Below, in pieces: positions 6,225 to 12,928 of a stretch of 12,928 bases of DNA. The translations under genes were made by a program, and so were the position numbers. The stretch is from an uncultured Sutterella sp. Its GTDB lineage: Bacteria > Pseudomonadota > Gammaproteobacteria > Burkholderiales > Burkholderiaceae_F. Within the stretch, counting starts at the first letter, position 1, and every line of letters begins with the position of its first letter. The stretch spans positions 1 through 12,928 of the forward strand of contig CAAGAT010000039.1 of assembly GCA_900767875.1 (NCBI GenBank), given 5' to 3'. The notes below the pieces were generated by a model. It was not told the origin of the DNA, did not search any database, and saw nothing but the letters and a program-made list of their open reading frames with translations.

Positions 6225-8435
6225 ATGTCCGAGCCGCGTCTCCCCTCCGAGCCCCTTGCACGAGCCGACGCCCGCCCCGCCGGCCTGCGTGGCGGCCCGC
6301 ACCCGCCCTCGGTCTGCGTGTGCAATGGGGACAGGTTCGCCGTGCTCGATCGTCTGCTACAAAAGCTCTTCGTGCGCCAAGACCCGCGTCAGCGGTTTCT
6401 TTCGGCTCTTGCCGAGCGCCTTGTGCCCCTGTCCCTGCCGCAACGGCACACAGTCACGGCGATCCTCACGGGCCTCTTGACGCGCCTGGCGACGAAGCGA
6501 CTGACGGCCCCGGGCGAAACCCCCGCGGTGCTTGAGGCCATCCTGACGCTGATGTCGTACAACCTCCACGCCGTCCCGGCGCCCTCCGGGAGCTGGGCCG
6601 CGGCCGTGACCGGCGAGGCGCTCACGCTTCAGACAGGCAACACGGATTCCAAGGGCCTTGCCGCCCGGCGGCTCCTCTCTGAGCTCACGGCCTTTGACGT
6701 GTTGGTCAAAGAAACCCTTTATCCGTCCACAGGTAACCCGTTAACGTGTAAGTCACTTTCCGAAGTCCTCACGCAGAACGCCCGTCTGGCGGGGCGTCTG
6801 CTGCTTTTACGGCTTATCCATGCCCCCGACCCTTGCGTTCTCTGTCAGGCCGTCGGCGCTCAAGCGTCGGACAAGGACGCCACACCGAGCACCGGCGCGG
6901 AGGCCCCAAAAGAGGGAGCCTGCCGCCTTTGCCTTTACCTGCGGGCCAAATCCCTGCCCGCGCTCTTGGCCCAAGATCTTCAGGAGCTCACGCATGACCT
7001 CTTAACCCATGAAACAAGGACAGTACCCTCCGCAGGCGAGCTCAAGCCCCTCACCCTGTCCGTGATCCTCACTTGGGCCCTGCTGCATGCCGCCGGGCTC
7101 ATTGCCGAGCCCCTGACGGCCGGCGTCTTTGGCGAGGACGGGCGCCGCCGGCGCGTCGGGCTCTGGCGCGTGACGAAGGCGGCCGCTGACGAACTCCTGC
7201 GGTTTTGGAGCGACGGACAAAAGAAAGCCCTGGCGGCGGACGCCTATGCGGTTCTTGATCTCACCTTTGACCACGCGCTCGCTCGGACGCTGACGGGCCG
7301 CACGGACACCGACATTGCGCAGGCCCTGCCCCTTGTGCCGGTGCTCTCGGGCGTGGTACCCCTGGCGGGCCTGACGGGCTGGGCGACGGGTCTCATCACC
7401 CGAACCCTGACGGCCATCGGCCGTGAGCGACGCTCGGCTCCCACCCCGGCGGACTTTTACGGCGTGGGTTTGTCGACCGCCCACCGCCGGCGGCTTGGAT
7501 TTGTCGAGGAGGACGATCCGGTTGCAGAGAGCGTCCGGGACAGGAACAAGGACGCGGAGAAAGACCCGGATCAGGCCCCATCCGAAACTGCTGCGTCCCC
7601 CGCCGCGCCCTGCGTGCGCGAGCGCATCGCGCAGGTGCGGCTGCTGACGGCTCAATACGCGGCCGCCCGCGCCTACACCAACACCCGCTCGGCCGCGGCC
7701 TCGGCTCTGTCGACCGAAATCCAAGCCCAGCGCGCCCCCTCGCGCGTGCCGCCCGCCGGTCTTTTCGTGCCCACGGCGGCCTTTGCGGTGGACCCGAAAC
7801 TCTGGCTCGCCCCACTGCTCGCGTTGGGCCTGGCCGAGGCCACGGACACCGAGGGCCACGAGTTGCTGCGCTACCGCGCCGGCGCCCAAAAACCCGAGGC
7901 GGGGGTCGTCTTTGCCCTGTTCGAATCCAAGGCAAGTGCCCGCTTCTGGCTCACGCCCCTCGTGACGGGGGAGAAATCGCAGCCCTTGTCCCCGCAAGCG
8001 TCCGAGAGCAGCCGCCGCGGCGCGCTTCTCAAGCGCTTTCTGCGGCTCGACGCCATGAGCCGCACCCTGCGCCGGCTCGCCGCCGATGCCCTTGAGGTTG
8101 AGAAAAGCACCGCCTCCCGGATCCTTACGGCCGCCGCGCCCTTGTCCAAAGAGGCCCTGACGGCCGAGGAGTACACGGCCCTTAAAACCTTCCTGCCCGC
8201 CCAAACCATCAAGGGATTAAAGAACGTCACCCAGCTCGCCCTCGTGCACAGCTACCTCACGGTTCACGCCCCGGCGGGCGCGGGAGCTCTGCCCGGGGCT
8301 CCCTCGTCCGTCACCTCGCCCCAAGAGGAGGACGCCGCAACGCAGGCTCTGGATTCGCTGCTCGAGGCCTCCCGCACGCAGTGCCGCGCCAAGATGAGCC
8401 GGCGCCTTAAACGCGCCCAACACCCCAAGGGGTAG
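6225..8435 (+). CDS. Large uncharacterised protein with two CxxC pairs, in the traI position
   Basis: A 736-residue protein I cannot place in a family. Visible parts: a short Pro/Arg-rich head; a helical N-terminal third; a CVLC pair (C204, C207) and a CRLC pair (C233, C236) 25 residues apart, suggesting a structural zinc site; two hydrophobic stretches near 275-297 and 367-395; a charged linker near 430-460; and a C-terminal part with GLFVPTAAFAV at about 512. It lies directly upstream of traD, where SXT/PFGI-1 elements carry the MobH relaxase TraI, and its length is similar to SXT TraI. However, the HD-type motif of that family (PAS..HHH..GG) is not seen. The ATG at 6225 is preferred to a TTG at 6156, but neither has a Shine-Dalgarno; the leader is pyrimidine-rich. 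It could be a very diverged relaxase or an unrelated accessory protein. Confidence 0.75.
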   Translation: MSEPRLPSEPLARADARPAGLRGGPHPPSVCVCNGDRFAVLDRLLQKLFVRQDPRQRFLSALAERLVPLSLPQRHTVTAILTGLLTRLATKRLTAPGETPAVLEAILTLMSYNLHAVPAPSGSWAAAVTGEALTLQTGNTDSKGLAARRLLSELTAFDVLVKETLYPSTGNPLTCKSLSEVLTQNARLAGRLLLLRLIHAPDPCVLCQAVGAQASDKDATPSTGAEAPKEGACRLCLYLRAKSLPALLAQDLQELTHDLLTHETRTVPSAGELKPLTLSVILTWALLHAAGLIAEPLTAGVFGEDGRRRRVGLWRVTKAAADELLRFWSDGQKKALAADAYAVLDLTFDHALARTLTGRTDTDIAQALPLVPVLSGVVPLAGLTGWATGLITRTLTAIGRERRSAPTPADFYGVGLSTAHRRRLGFVEEDDPVAESVRDRNKDAEKDPDQAPSETAASPAAPCVRERIAQVRLLTAQYAAARAYTNTRSAAASALSTEIQAQRAPSRVPPAGLFVPTAAFAVDPKLWLAPLLALGLAEATDTEGHELLRYRAGAQKPEAGVVFALFESKASARFWLTPLVTGEKSQPLSPQASESSRRGALLKRFLRLDAMSRTLRRLAADALEVEKSTASRILTAAAPLSKEALTAEEYTALKTFLPAQTIKGLKNVTQLALVHSYLTVHAPAGAGALPGAPSSVTSPQEEDAATQALDSLLEASRTQCRAKMSRRLKRAQHPKG

Positions 8436-8459
8436 GACGCTTTTCGTTTTCCTTTTGCC

Positions 8460-10364
8460 ATGGCATTTTCGTTTCTTTTTTCTCCCCGCCGCCGCTCGGC
8501 CTATACCGCCGGCACCGACGCCGTGCATGCCGACACCTGGCGCCCGGCCACGGAACTGTGGGCGGCAGGCGGCTGGCTTGTGTCGGCGGGCATCGGGCTC
8601 ACACTGACTCTCACAGCCCGCGCCCCGCTGCTGCCCGCCCTGCCCTTGGCCGCTCTGGCCCTGGCGATGGCCGCCGTGCGCCTGGCAACCTCCCTGCGTG
8701 TTTTGAAAGACCGCGCGGCCCTGGCGGGCAGTGCTCTCGAGCTCATCGGCTCGCGGCGCTTTGCGCGGTTCATCTTGTCGGAAACCGCCCCGAAGACGCC
8801 GTTAACAACGAACCAAGCGCAGACGCCCGCCCCCGTCTGGTTCGGACGCGGTTTTGAGTGGACGCCCGAGCACGCCCAAAAGATCTACGAGCTCACCAAG
8901 CTCGACGCGCAGCGGCTGCTTCCGCCCGCGTGGGTCTCACGCCTTTTGACGGGCACGCGTCCCAAGGATCCGCACACGGTGGGGCTGGCCGCGATCGATG
9001 GCCTTGAGAGCCGCAAGACGGACATTTGGGTGTCGGAAAAGACCCTTGAGGGCGGCACGCTGATTGTCGGGACCACGCAGGCGGGAAAGGGGGTGCTTTT
9101 GACGAGCCTCGTCACGCAGGCAATTCTCAGAGGGGAAGCGGTTATCGTCATCGACCCCAAGATGAGCTCTCGCCTGATGCACGCCGTCGAACGTGCCGCC
9201 GCCATTGCCCATCGCGATGCGCCGCTCTTTTTCCACCCCAACAAAGCCGAGGGCCTGCGCATCAACCCGCTGACGCACTACGAGAGGCCGAGCGAAATCG
9301 CCTCGCGCGTGACGGCCGTCATGGGCGAAACCGGGCCCTTTACGGCCTTTGCCTGGTCGGCCGTCAACGTGGTCGTGAACCTCATGGTGCATTTGGGACA
9401 TGTGCCCTCGATTGCCGCGATCGAGTCGAGCCTCACGGGCGGCTTTGAGGAGCTCCTCTTGGATGCTCTGACGGTGGACTGCGGACAAGAGTTTCTCGAG
9501 TCCCTCTTTGACGAAGCCACGCTCAAGAGCCTCAAGGGGCGCGAGGCGGTGCTCTACGTGCTCGATCGGGCCCGCGAGAAGTTTCCCCTTTCGGACGCCG
9601 TCCGGCGCGGTGCGGCGGTCTACGCGCACGACCCCGTGCACTTTGCCAAGATCACCGCCAGTCTCATGCCGGTGCTGGCGATGCTCACCTCGGGGTGCCT
9701 GAGAAAGACGCTCTCGCCCGAGGTCAATGACGCACGCTCGATGAGCCTGACGGAAATCCTCGCGCAGCAACGAATTTTGTACGTGTGCCTCAACAGCCTG
9801 CCCGATCCGACCGTGGCCGGGGCCATTGGGTCCCTGTTTTTGGCGGACCTTGCCTCCTGCGCGGGCGAGCGCTACAACAACGCCTCGATCGCGCGCGGCC
9901 GCGTGCACCTTTTTGTCGACGAGTGCAGCAACGTCATCAACCGCAGCCTCATCGAGATTCTCAACAAGGGCGCCGAGTCGGGCCTGCGCACCACCTGCGC
10001 AATGCAGACGGTGGCGGACCTGGCCGCGCGCCTTGGGAGCACCGACGAAGCCCGCATGGCCCTCGGGAACTTCAACAGCCTGGTGAGCCTGCGCACCAAG
10101 GATCGGCTCACGCAGGAGTTTGTGGCCGAAACCTTCGGGCGCACGTACATCGCCAATGCGGCCGCCACGCTCACCAACGCTTCGGACAGCGCCCACCCCG
10201 GGCACTTCTCGGCGGGCGCCTCGCGCCAGATCACGAGCACCCGCGAAGACATCATTCCCTGCGATGTGTTGGGGAAACTGCCCAATTGCGAATTTTTCGC
10301 TTCCCTCGCCGGCGGCCGTCTCGTCAAAGGCCGCACGCCGATTCTCACGGACGATCAAGCATGA
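8460..10364 (+). CDS. traD: TraD/VirD4-family conjugative coupling ATPase
   Basis: A 634-residue type IV coupling protein, the inner-membrane ATPase that brings relaxase-bound DNA to a transfer channel. Two N-terminal membrane segments (about 34-52 and 56-76) are followed by the ATPase domain. Walker A is GTTQAGKG at 204-211; glycine replaces the usual Ser/Thr, as is common in TraG/VirD4 proteins. Next comes VIVIDPKMSS, and Walker B is RVHLFVDECSNV with D487 and E488. AMQTVADL and LRTKDRLTQEFVAETFG follow, typical of the SXT/PFGI-1 TraD subfamily. Its length is close to SXT TraD. The start is 24 bases after the preceding stop and has no Shine-Dalgarno within 5-12 bases, so translation may be coupled. 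It overlaps the next gene by four bases. No channel genes are present in the window. Confidence 0.88.
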   Translation: MAFSFLFSPRRRSAYTAGTDAVHADTWRPATELWAAGGWLVSAGIGLTLTLTARAPLLPALPLAALALAMAAVRLATSLRVLKDRAALAGSALELIGSRRFARFILSETAPKTPLTTNQAQTPAPVWFGRGFEWTPEHAQKIYELTKLDAQRLLPPAWVSRLLTGTRPKDPHTVGLAAIDGLESRKTDIWVSEKTLEGGTLIVGTTQAGKGVLLTSLVTQAILRGEAVIVIDPKMSSRLMHAVERAAAIAHRDAPLFFHPNKAEGLRINPLTHYERPSEIASRVTAVMGETGPFTAFAWSAVNVVVNLMVHLGHVPSIAAIESSLTGGFEELLLDALTVDCGQEFLESLFDEATLKSLKGREAVLYVLDRAREKFPLSDAVRRGAAVYAHDPVHFAKITASLMPVLAMLTSGCLRKTLSPEVNDARSMSLTEILAQQRILYVCLNSLPDPTVAGAIGSLFLADLASCAGERYNNASIARGRVHLFVDECSNVINRSLIEILNKGAESGLRTTCAMQTVADLAARLGSTDEARMALGNFNSLVSLRTKDRLTQEFVAETFGRTYIANAAATLTNASDSAHPGHFSAGASRQITSTREDIIPCDVLGKLPNCEFFASLAGGRLVKGRTPILTDDQA

Positions 10365-10981
10365 GCACCTCACCCCTAACGTCCCTCATTGCCAAAAGCC
10401 TGCTGCTGTTGGCCGTCCTGCTCACGCTCGTGCTGCTCGCCTCGCCCCCGGCGCAGATCGAGGCGGTGCTGCGCGCCGAGACACAAGCGTGCCCGGCGCA
10501 ATGCCGCGCGGCGGTGCCCACTCTGCAAGCCCTGGGCGGGCGCTTTCAAGCCTGGCGCACGGACCTGGCCGCCGCGCTCTCGTCCGACACCGGTTTTAGC
10601 GAGGACTACGCCGCCTGGCAAGCCCGCGCGCGGCGGGGCATGTGGTCGATCGCCTCGGAGCGGTTGGCCTGCCTGGAAGGGCTTGTGCGCCTTTTGGTGA
10701 TCCGCCTTTATGCCCTGGCCTCGAGCCTGGCGATTCTGCTCGTCTTCATCGCGGCGGTGGTCTTGGACGCGGCCGTGGCGCGGCGCATCGCCCATCAGGA
10801 CTTTGAAGCCGCCCGCCCGGCCGTCAGTTTCGTCTCGGCCCTGGGGGTTGTGGCCTGCATCAGCCTGGGCGCGGCCCTCATGACCGTGCCCGTGGCGGGG
10901 GCGGGCACGGCCGGGTTCGTGGTGCTGTCGGTGGGCGCACTGGGCCTGCACGGCTGGGTGCGGTATTTCCACATGCTCTGA
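10361..10981 (+). CDS. DUF4400-like integrating-conjugative-element membrane protein
   Basis: A 206-residue inner-membrane protein resembling the DUF4400 / PFL_4697 family of conjugative elements, which sits just downstream of traD in SXT/PFGI-1-type elements. Its exact function is unknown to me. One N-terminal membrane segment (about 8-28) precedes a soluble part with C44 and C48 and a Trp-containing helix (WRTDLAAAL, MWSIASERL). Three further hydrophobic segments lie at about 113-135, 155-178 and 180-199. The loop DAAVARRIAHQDFEAARPA matches the family's D..V.R...... pattern between segments two and three. The ATG overlaps the traD stop (ATGA), implying translational coupling; the longer open frame from 9785 only overlaps traD in another frame. 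It is the last gene before a terminator. Confidence 0.75.
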   Translation: MSTSPLTSLIAKSLLLLAVLLTLVLLASPPAQIEAVLRAETQACPAQCRAAVPTLQALGGRFQAWRTDLAAALSSDTGFSEDYAAWQARARRGMWSIASERLACLEGLVRLLVIRLYALASSLAILLVFIAAVVLDAAVARRIAHQDFEAARPAVSFVSALGVVACISLGAALMTVPVAGAGTAGFVVLSVGALGLHGWVRYFHML

Positions 10982-10986
10982 GGCAA

Positions 10987-11024
10987 AAACGCAAAGGCCG
11001 AAAGGCTCTTCGTTTCGTTTTTTT
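10987..11024 (+). terminator. Rho-independent terminator of the tra-like module
   Basis: AAACG...CGTTT closes a stem containing AAG/CTT and GCC/GGC around a GAAA tetraloop, with small bulges. It is followed by CG and seven T (11018-11024). It begins five bases after the DUF4400-like stop codon and closes the operon, so no further tra gene is cotranscribed. Confidence 0.7.
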
Positions 11025-11126
11025 AGTCGGCTATTGTTTTATCCAATTCATGATCCAACGCGCGGCCATACGGTGGGATTGACGGATCTTTACTGAGCTC
11101 CCCGGGAGGCGTTTTTGACGGGGCGC

Positions 11127-11156
11127 GCGTGCGTGTGTTCGCGCACACACGAGCGC
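11127..11156. repeat. GC-rich hairpin in the right flank
   Basis: CGTGTGT at 11132-11138 is complementary to ACACACG at 11145-11151 around a TCGCGC loop, with partial pairing outside (GCG/CGC). There is no T-run. Its role is unknown; alternating purine-pyrimidine composition alone could generate such pairing. Confidence 0.35.
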
Positions 11157-11178
11157 TCGCACGAAGCGCTCCAATCGA

Positions 11179-11457
11179 TCAACAGTCAATGCCGGCGCGA
11201 AGAACGAGGTTTGACGACAATCCAATCGACGTAGTGCATACGTGGGCGAACAATATGGAGTACCGAAAACGCCCTTCGCCAAGCCACTCGAGGCAGTCGG
11301 CAAAAGACTCGGCCTTAAGGTCAAAGCCGGCGTCAAGCGTCAGAACCTCCTCGGGCGGAATCAGACGCCACGACACGAGCTCAATATTGCGGTGTGCGCT
11401 TTCGTGCTCGGCGCCGTTGGACTAACCTGGGTTTGGCTTGTGTTTGGGCGCAGGCAT
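11179..11457 (-). pseudogene. Broken small ORF with an in-frame amber codon
   Basis: On the minus strand an ATG at 11457 follows GAGAGGAAA, a good ribosome binding site. The frame reads MPAPKHKPNPG and then meets TAG (11422-11424). The same frame continues open to a TGA at 11179, with protein-like sequence such as NIELVSWRLIPPEEVLTL, DAGFDLKAESFADCLEWLG and EGRFRYSILF. A GTG at 11376 could restart it to give 65 residues. I do not recognise the family. The simplest reading is a gene of about 92 codons inactivated by a nonsense change. Readthrough or a downstream restart is possible, and an in-frame stop arising by sequencing error cannot be excluded. Confidence 0.45.
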
Positions 11458-11511
11458 TTTCCTCTCCCTTAAGGCGCACGGACACAGGCAGGCAGGCCGT
11501 GCGGCTCGACG

Positions 11512-11530
11512 CAATGTCTTAAAGACATTG
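11512..11530. repeat. 19-bp palindrome
   Basis: CAATGTCTT at 11512-11520 and AAGACATTG at 11522-11530 are perfect reverse complements around one central A. The site lies about 55 bases upstream of the broken minus-strand ORF and directly before the plus-strand terminator at 11532. It looks like an operator for a dimeric regulator, or an RNA hairpin with a three-base loop. Confidence 0.6.
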
Positions 11531-11531
11531 T

Positions 11532-11580
11532 GCACCAGGGCGCCCTTTGGCGGGAGGTTGAGCCGCCCTGTGCGTTTTTT
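11532..11580 (+). terminator. Strong plus-strand intrinsic terminator without an assigned gene
   Basis: GCAC (11532-11535) and AGGGCG (11537-11542), separated by one bulged C, pair with CGCCCT (11564-11569) and GTGC (11570-11573). Six T follow at 11575-11580. The module terminator lies about 500 bases upstream and no convincing plus-strand gene lies between them. It may end an unrecognised small RNA or be a leftover of a lost gene. Confidence 0.6.
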
Positions 11581-11884
11581 CAGACTCGGCAGGTCCGCCA
11601 CTTTTCCCCGCGACTGAGTCGGAGCGCCCGCACGACTTTAAGGCCTCAAGCTTTCCGAACCGACCCCAGGCAAGCCCGTTGTCCGCCCCTTCTCCTGCCT
11701 ACGCCCTGGGGTCAATCTACCTCGCCTTGCCCCCTGCAAACGGCCAATGGCCGACGATTTTGACCTAAGTCGAAAGGTTTTGATTTGCAAACAAATGTCT
11801 TTGCCGTGTGTTTTGCCCTTATCGGTTGTGTATGCTCACTAGCGCGATTGAGTCTCATTAGCTCACGATGGAATTAACCCAACC
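11581..11884. other. Upstream region of sodC
   Basis: About 300 bases with no supportable gene. The last 120 bases are clearly AT-richer than the surroundings, as expected for a promoter region. The inverted repeat ATTTG-CAAA-CAAAT (11783-11796), about 105 bases before the ATG, is operator-like, and TATGCT at 11831-11836 is a possible -10. I cannot pair it with a good -35. Confidence 0.35.
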
Positions 11885-11900
11885 GAAAGGAACAAACCGT

Positions 11901-12452
11901 ATGTTCAAGAAGCTTCTCATCACCGGCCTTTGCGCCCTGCCCCTCGGTGCCGCTTTCGCCGCCGACCAGGTCAAGCTCTACGATCCGATGTCCGAAAAGG
12001 ATAAGCTCGTGGTGCCCATGGAACTGCTCGGCAAGAACGGCAATCAGGCCATCGGCAACATCGTCGTGGTTGAAAGCGACTACGGTCTGGTGTTCTACCC
12101 GAACCTCAAGGGTCTCGCTCCGGGCGCGCACGGCTTCCACATCCACGCAAATGCGGACTGCGGCCCCACGGAAAAGGGCCTCGGGATGAAGGCGGGCGGC
12201 CACTGGAACCCGACCAAGGCCCCCAACCACTCCTTCCCGTGGGACAACAACGGCCACAAGGGTGACCTGCCCGCCATCTACGTGGCGGCCGACGGCACGG
12301 CCACCATGCCGGTTCTAGCGCCCAAGCTCAAGTCACTCGACGAAATCCGCAACCACTCCATGATGATTCACGTCGGCGGCGACAACTACCACGACCGCCC
12401 GGTCGTGCTCGGCGGCGGCGGCGCCCGCATGGGCTGCGGCGTGATCAAGTAA
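11901..12452 (+). CDS. sodC: Periplasmic Cu/Zn superoxide dismutase
   Basis: A 183-residue Cu/Zn superoxide dismutase precursor, which converts superoxide to oxygen and hydrogen peroxide in the periplasm. The signal peptide MFKKLLITGLCALPLGAAFA is followed by a likely cleavage site after A20. All active-site residues are present: copper ligands H80 and H82 (HGFHIH) and H157 (MMIHVGGDNYHD), bridging H101 (GGHWNP), zinc ligands H110, H119 and D122, the guiding arginine R176, and the C87-C179 disulfide pair. The length is usual for bacterial SodC. GAAAGGAA about nine bases before 11901, and the signal peptide, favour this start over the in-frame ATG at 11868. It is transcribed alone with its own terminator. 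Periplasmic SodC commonly protects host-associated bacteria from external superoxide. Confidence 0.96.
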   Translation: MFKKLLITGLCALPLGAAFAADQVKLYDPMSEKDKLVVPMELLGKNGNQAIGNIVVVESDYGLVFYPNLKGLAPGAHGFHIHANADCGPTEKGLGMKAGGHWNPTKAPNHSFPWDNNGHKGDLPAIYVAADGTATMPVLAPKLKSLDEIRNHSMMIHVGGDNYHDRPVVLGGGGARMGCGVIK

Positions 12453-12479
12453 TCCGCCCGGCTTTGGCCTGTCAAACCC

Positions 12480-12503
12480 TCGTGCCGTCCTCATGCGGCA
12501 CGA
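12480..12503. repeat. 8-bp hairpin downstream of sodC
   Basis: TCGTGCCG (12480-12487) and CGGCACGA (12496-12503) pair perfectly around an 8-base loop. No T-run follows. It may stabilise the 3' end of the sodC transcript ahead of the terminator at 12509. Confidence 0.5.
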
Positions 12504-12508
12504 AGAGC

Positions 12509-12548
12509 AAACGCCTTCCGGCCACCGTGCGCGGATGGCGTTTTCGTT
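12509..12548 (+). terminator. Probable rho-independent terminator of sodC
   Basis: AAACGCC (12509-12515) pairs with GGCGTTT (12537-12543), and TCCG (12517-12520) pairs inside with CGGA (12532-12535), separated by a T-T mismatch. The stem runs into TTTTCGTTT. It lies about 55 bases after the sodC stop. Confidence 0.6.
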
Positions 12549-12750
12549 TGCAAAGACAATGGTTGACGGAGCAGAAGCGACCGAAAGCCGTGCCTTGAGG
12601 CCGGCCGCCCTGGCCAATCCCCGACGTTCGCGGCGATATGGTTGTGGAAGGTACGTGGGGCTAACCTTTCCGCTTGACTGCGGCCGGTGCCGCAGCCGCC
12701 CTTTACCCGTAGCGCTCTCTGCGACCCCAACCACCGCTTTTTGCCGCGTA
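12549..12750. other. Non-coding or decayed stretch before the TerC fragment
   Basis: No gene, RNA or clear promoter is seen. The frame of the TerC fragment stays open upstream but its codons show no TerC similarity, and it is Arg/Cys/Pro-rich. This may be where the 5' end of the gene was lost. Confidence 0.35.
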
Positions 12751-12928
12751 TGGACGTTCTCTTTCGTCATCCTTGAAATCGTCCTTGGCATCGACAACCT
12801 TGTGTTTGTCACCATCCTGGCCAAGAAACCGCCCCGCAGTCAGCAAAACAAAGCCGTGTACACGGGCCTGTCGATGGCCCTCGTGACGCTCACCTCGCCT
12901 CTTTTTTCGGTCTTCTCGCGCCGTTCTG
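12751..12928 (+). pseudogene. TerC-family membrane protein fragment, probably degraded
   Basis: The plus frame from 12751 reads WTFSFVILEIVLGIDNLVF and continues VTILAKK, SQQNKAVYTGLSMALVT and LTSPLFSVF. LEIVLGIDN is the hallmark first-helix motif of the TerC/YgaP-type membrane family (tellurite-resistance/Mn-export related), whose acidic residues lie in the membrane. There is no ATG, GTG or TTG with a ribosome binding site at the expected distance upstream; the nearest ATG, at 12750, is in another frame and stops after eight codons. LTSPLFSVF follows ALV directly, where complete members have about 14 more residues forming the second helix, so an internal deletion is likely. The gene runs off the right edge. 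Family assignment is firmer than the decay call. Confidence 0.6.

Noticed and set aside
7002..8204. A 400-codon minus-strand open frame within the 736-residue gene
   Set aside because: Repetitive Gly/Arg/Gln-rich composition is typical of antisense reading of GC-rich coding DNA. The plus frame is longer, has balanced composition and fits the operon.
9785..10360. Upstream extension of the DUF4400-like frame into traD
   Set aside because: It overlaps the traD ATPase domain in another frame and is His/Arg/Gln-rich; the ATGA overlap at 10361 is the natural start.
8937..10373. A 478-codon minus-strand open frame opposite traD
   Set aside because: The plus strand carries Walker A, Walker B and other TraD motifs; the minus frame is an antisense shadow.
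11242..11472. A 76-codon plus-strand frame with a hydrophobic C-terminal segment
   Set aside because: It lies opposite the broken minus-strand ORF, which has the better ribosome binding site and more protein-like sequence; no supporting start signal.
1..12928. CRISPR arrays, tRNA or rRNA genes, insertion sequences, integrase genes and att repeats
   Set aside because: I looked for regularly spaced repeats, tRNA-like arms, transposase motifs and flanking direct repeats and saw none that I could support by eye.

Overview
The window is GC-rich, mostly coding DNA from a proteobacterium. An ESPR-type autotransporter start, a periplasmic Cu/Zn superoxide dismutase and TraD/DUF4400 genes of the SXT/PFGI-1 style all suggest a Gram-negative, host-associated Beta- or Gammaproteobacterium. 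A Burkholderiales/Sutterellaceae-like gut organism would fit, but that is inference from gene content only; no taxonomic marker is present.

Layout. Positions 1-36 (minus) are the first 12 codons of an autotransporter or adhesin with an extended signal peptide. Its upstream region holds a run of nine G and an 8-bp inverted repeat inside a possible promoter. A YqhD-like metal-dependent alcohol/aldehyde dehydrogenase follows (776-1939, minus), divergent from a multispanning acyltransferase-3 family protein (2376-3437, plus). Between that gene and the next block, 3438-4102 holds a probable terminator and an unrecognised, truncated gene remnant on the minus strand.

The centre (4103-10981, plus) is a five-gene, same-strand module: a CobS/MoxR-like AAA+ ATPase, a 157-residue unknown protein, a 736-residue unknown protein with two CxxC pairs, a TraD/VirD4-type coupling ATPase and a DUF4400-like integral membrane protein. 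The last two overlap by four bases, and a hairpin plus T-run terminator lies just after them. The block resembles the traI-traD-DUF4400 corner of SXT/PFGI-1 conjugative elements. However, I see no type IV secretion genes, no pilin, no integrase and no recognisable relaxase motif. The two spacers inside the module carry strong inverted repeats. It is the best candidate here for an undescribed or heavily reduced DNA-transfer or coupling system.

The right flank (10982-11900) is largely non-coding. It holds a broken minus-strand ORF (in-frame amber codon), a 19-bp palindrome, and a strong plus-strand terminator with no obvious gene in front of it. Next come a complete sodC (11901-12452) with its own terminator and, at the edge, what looks like a decayed TerC-family gene. 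Gene remnants flank the tra-like module on both sides, which fits a region of past insertion and decay.
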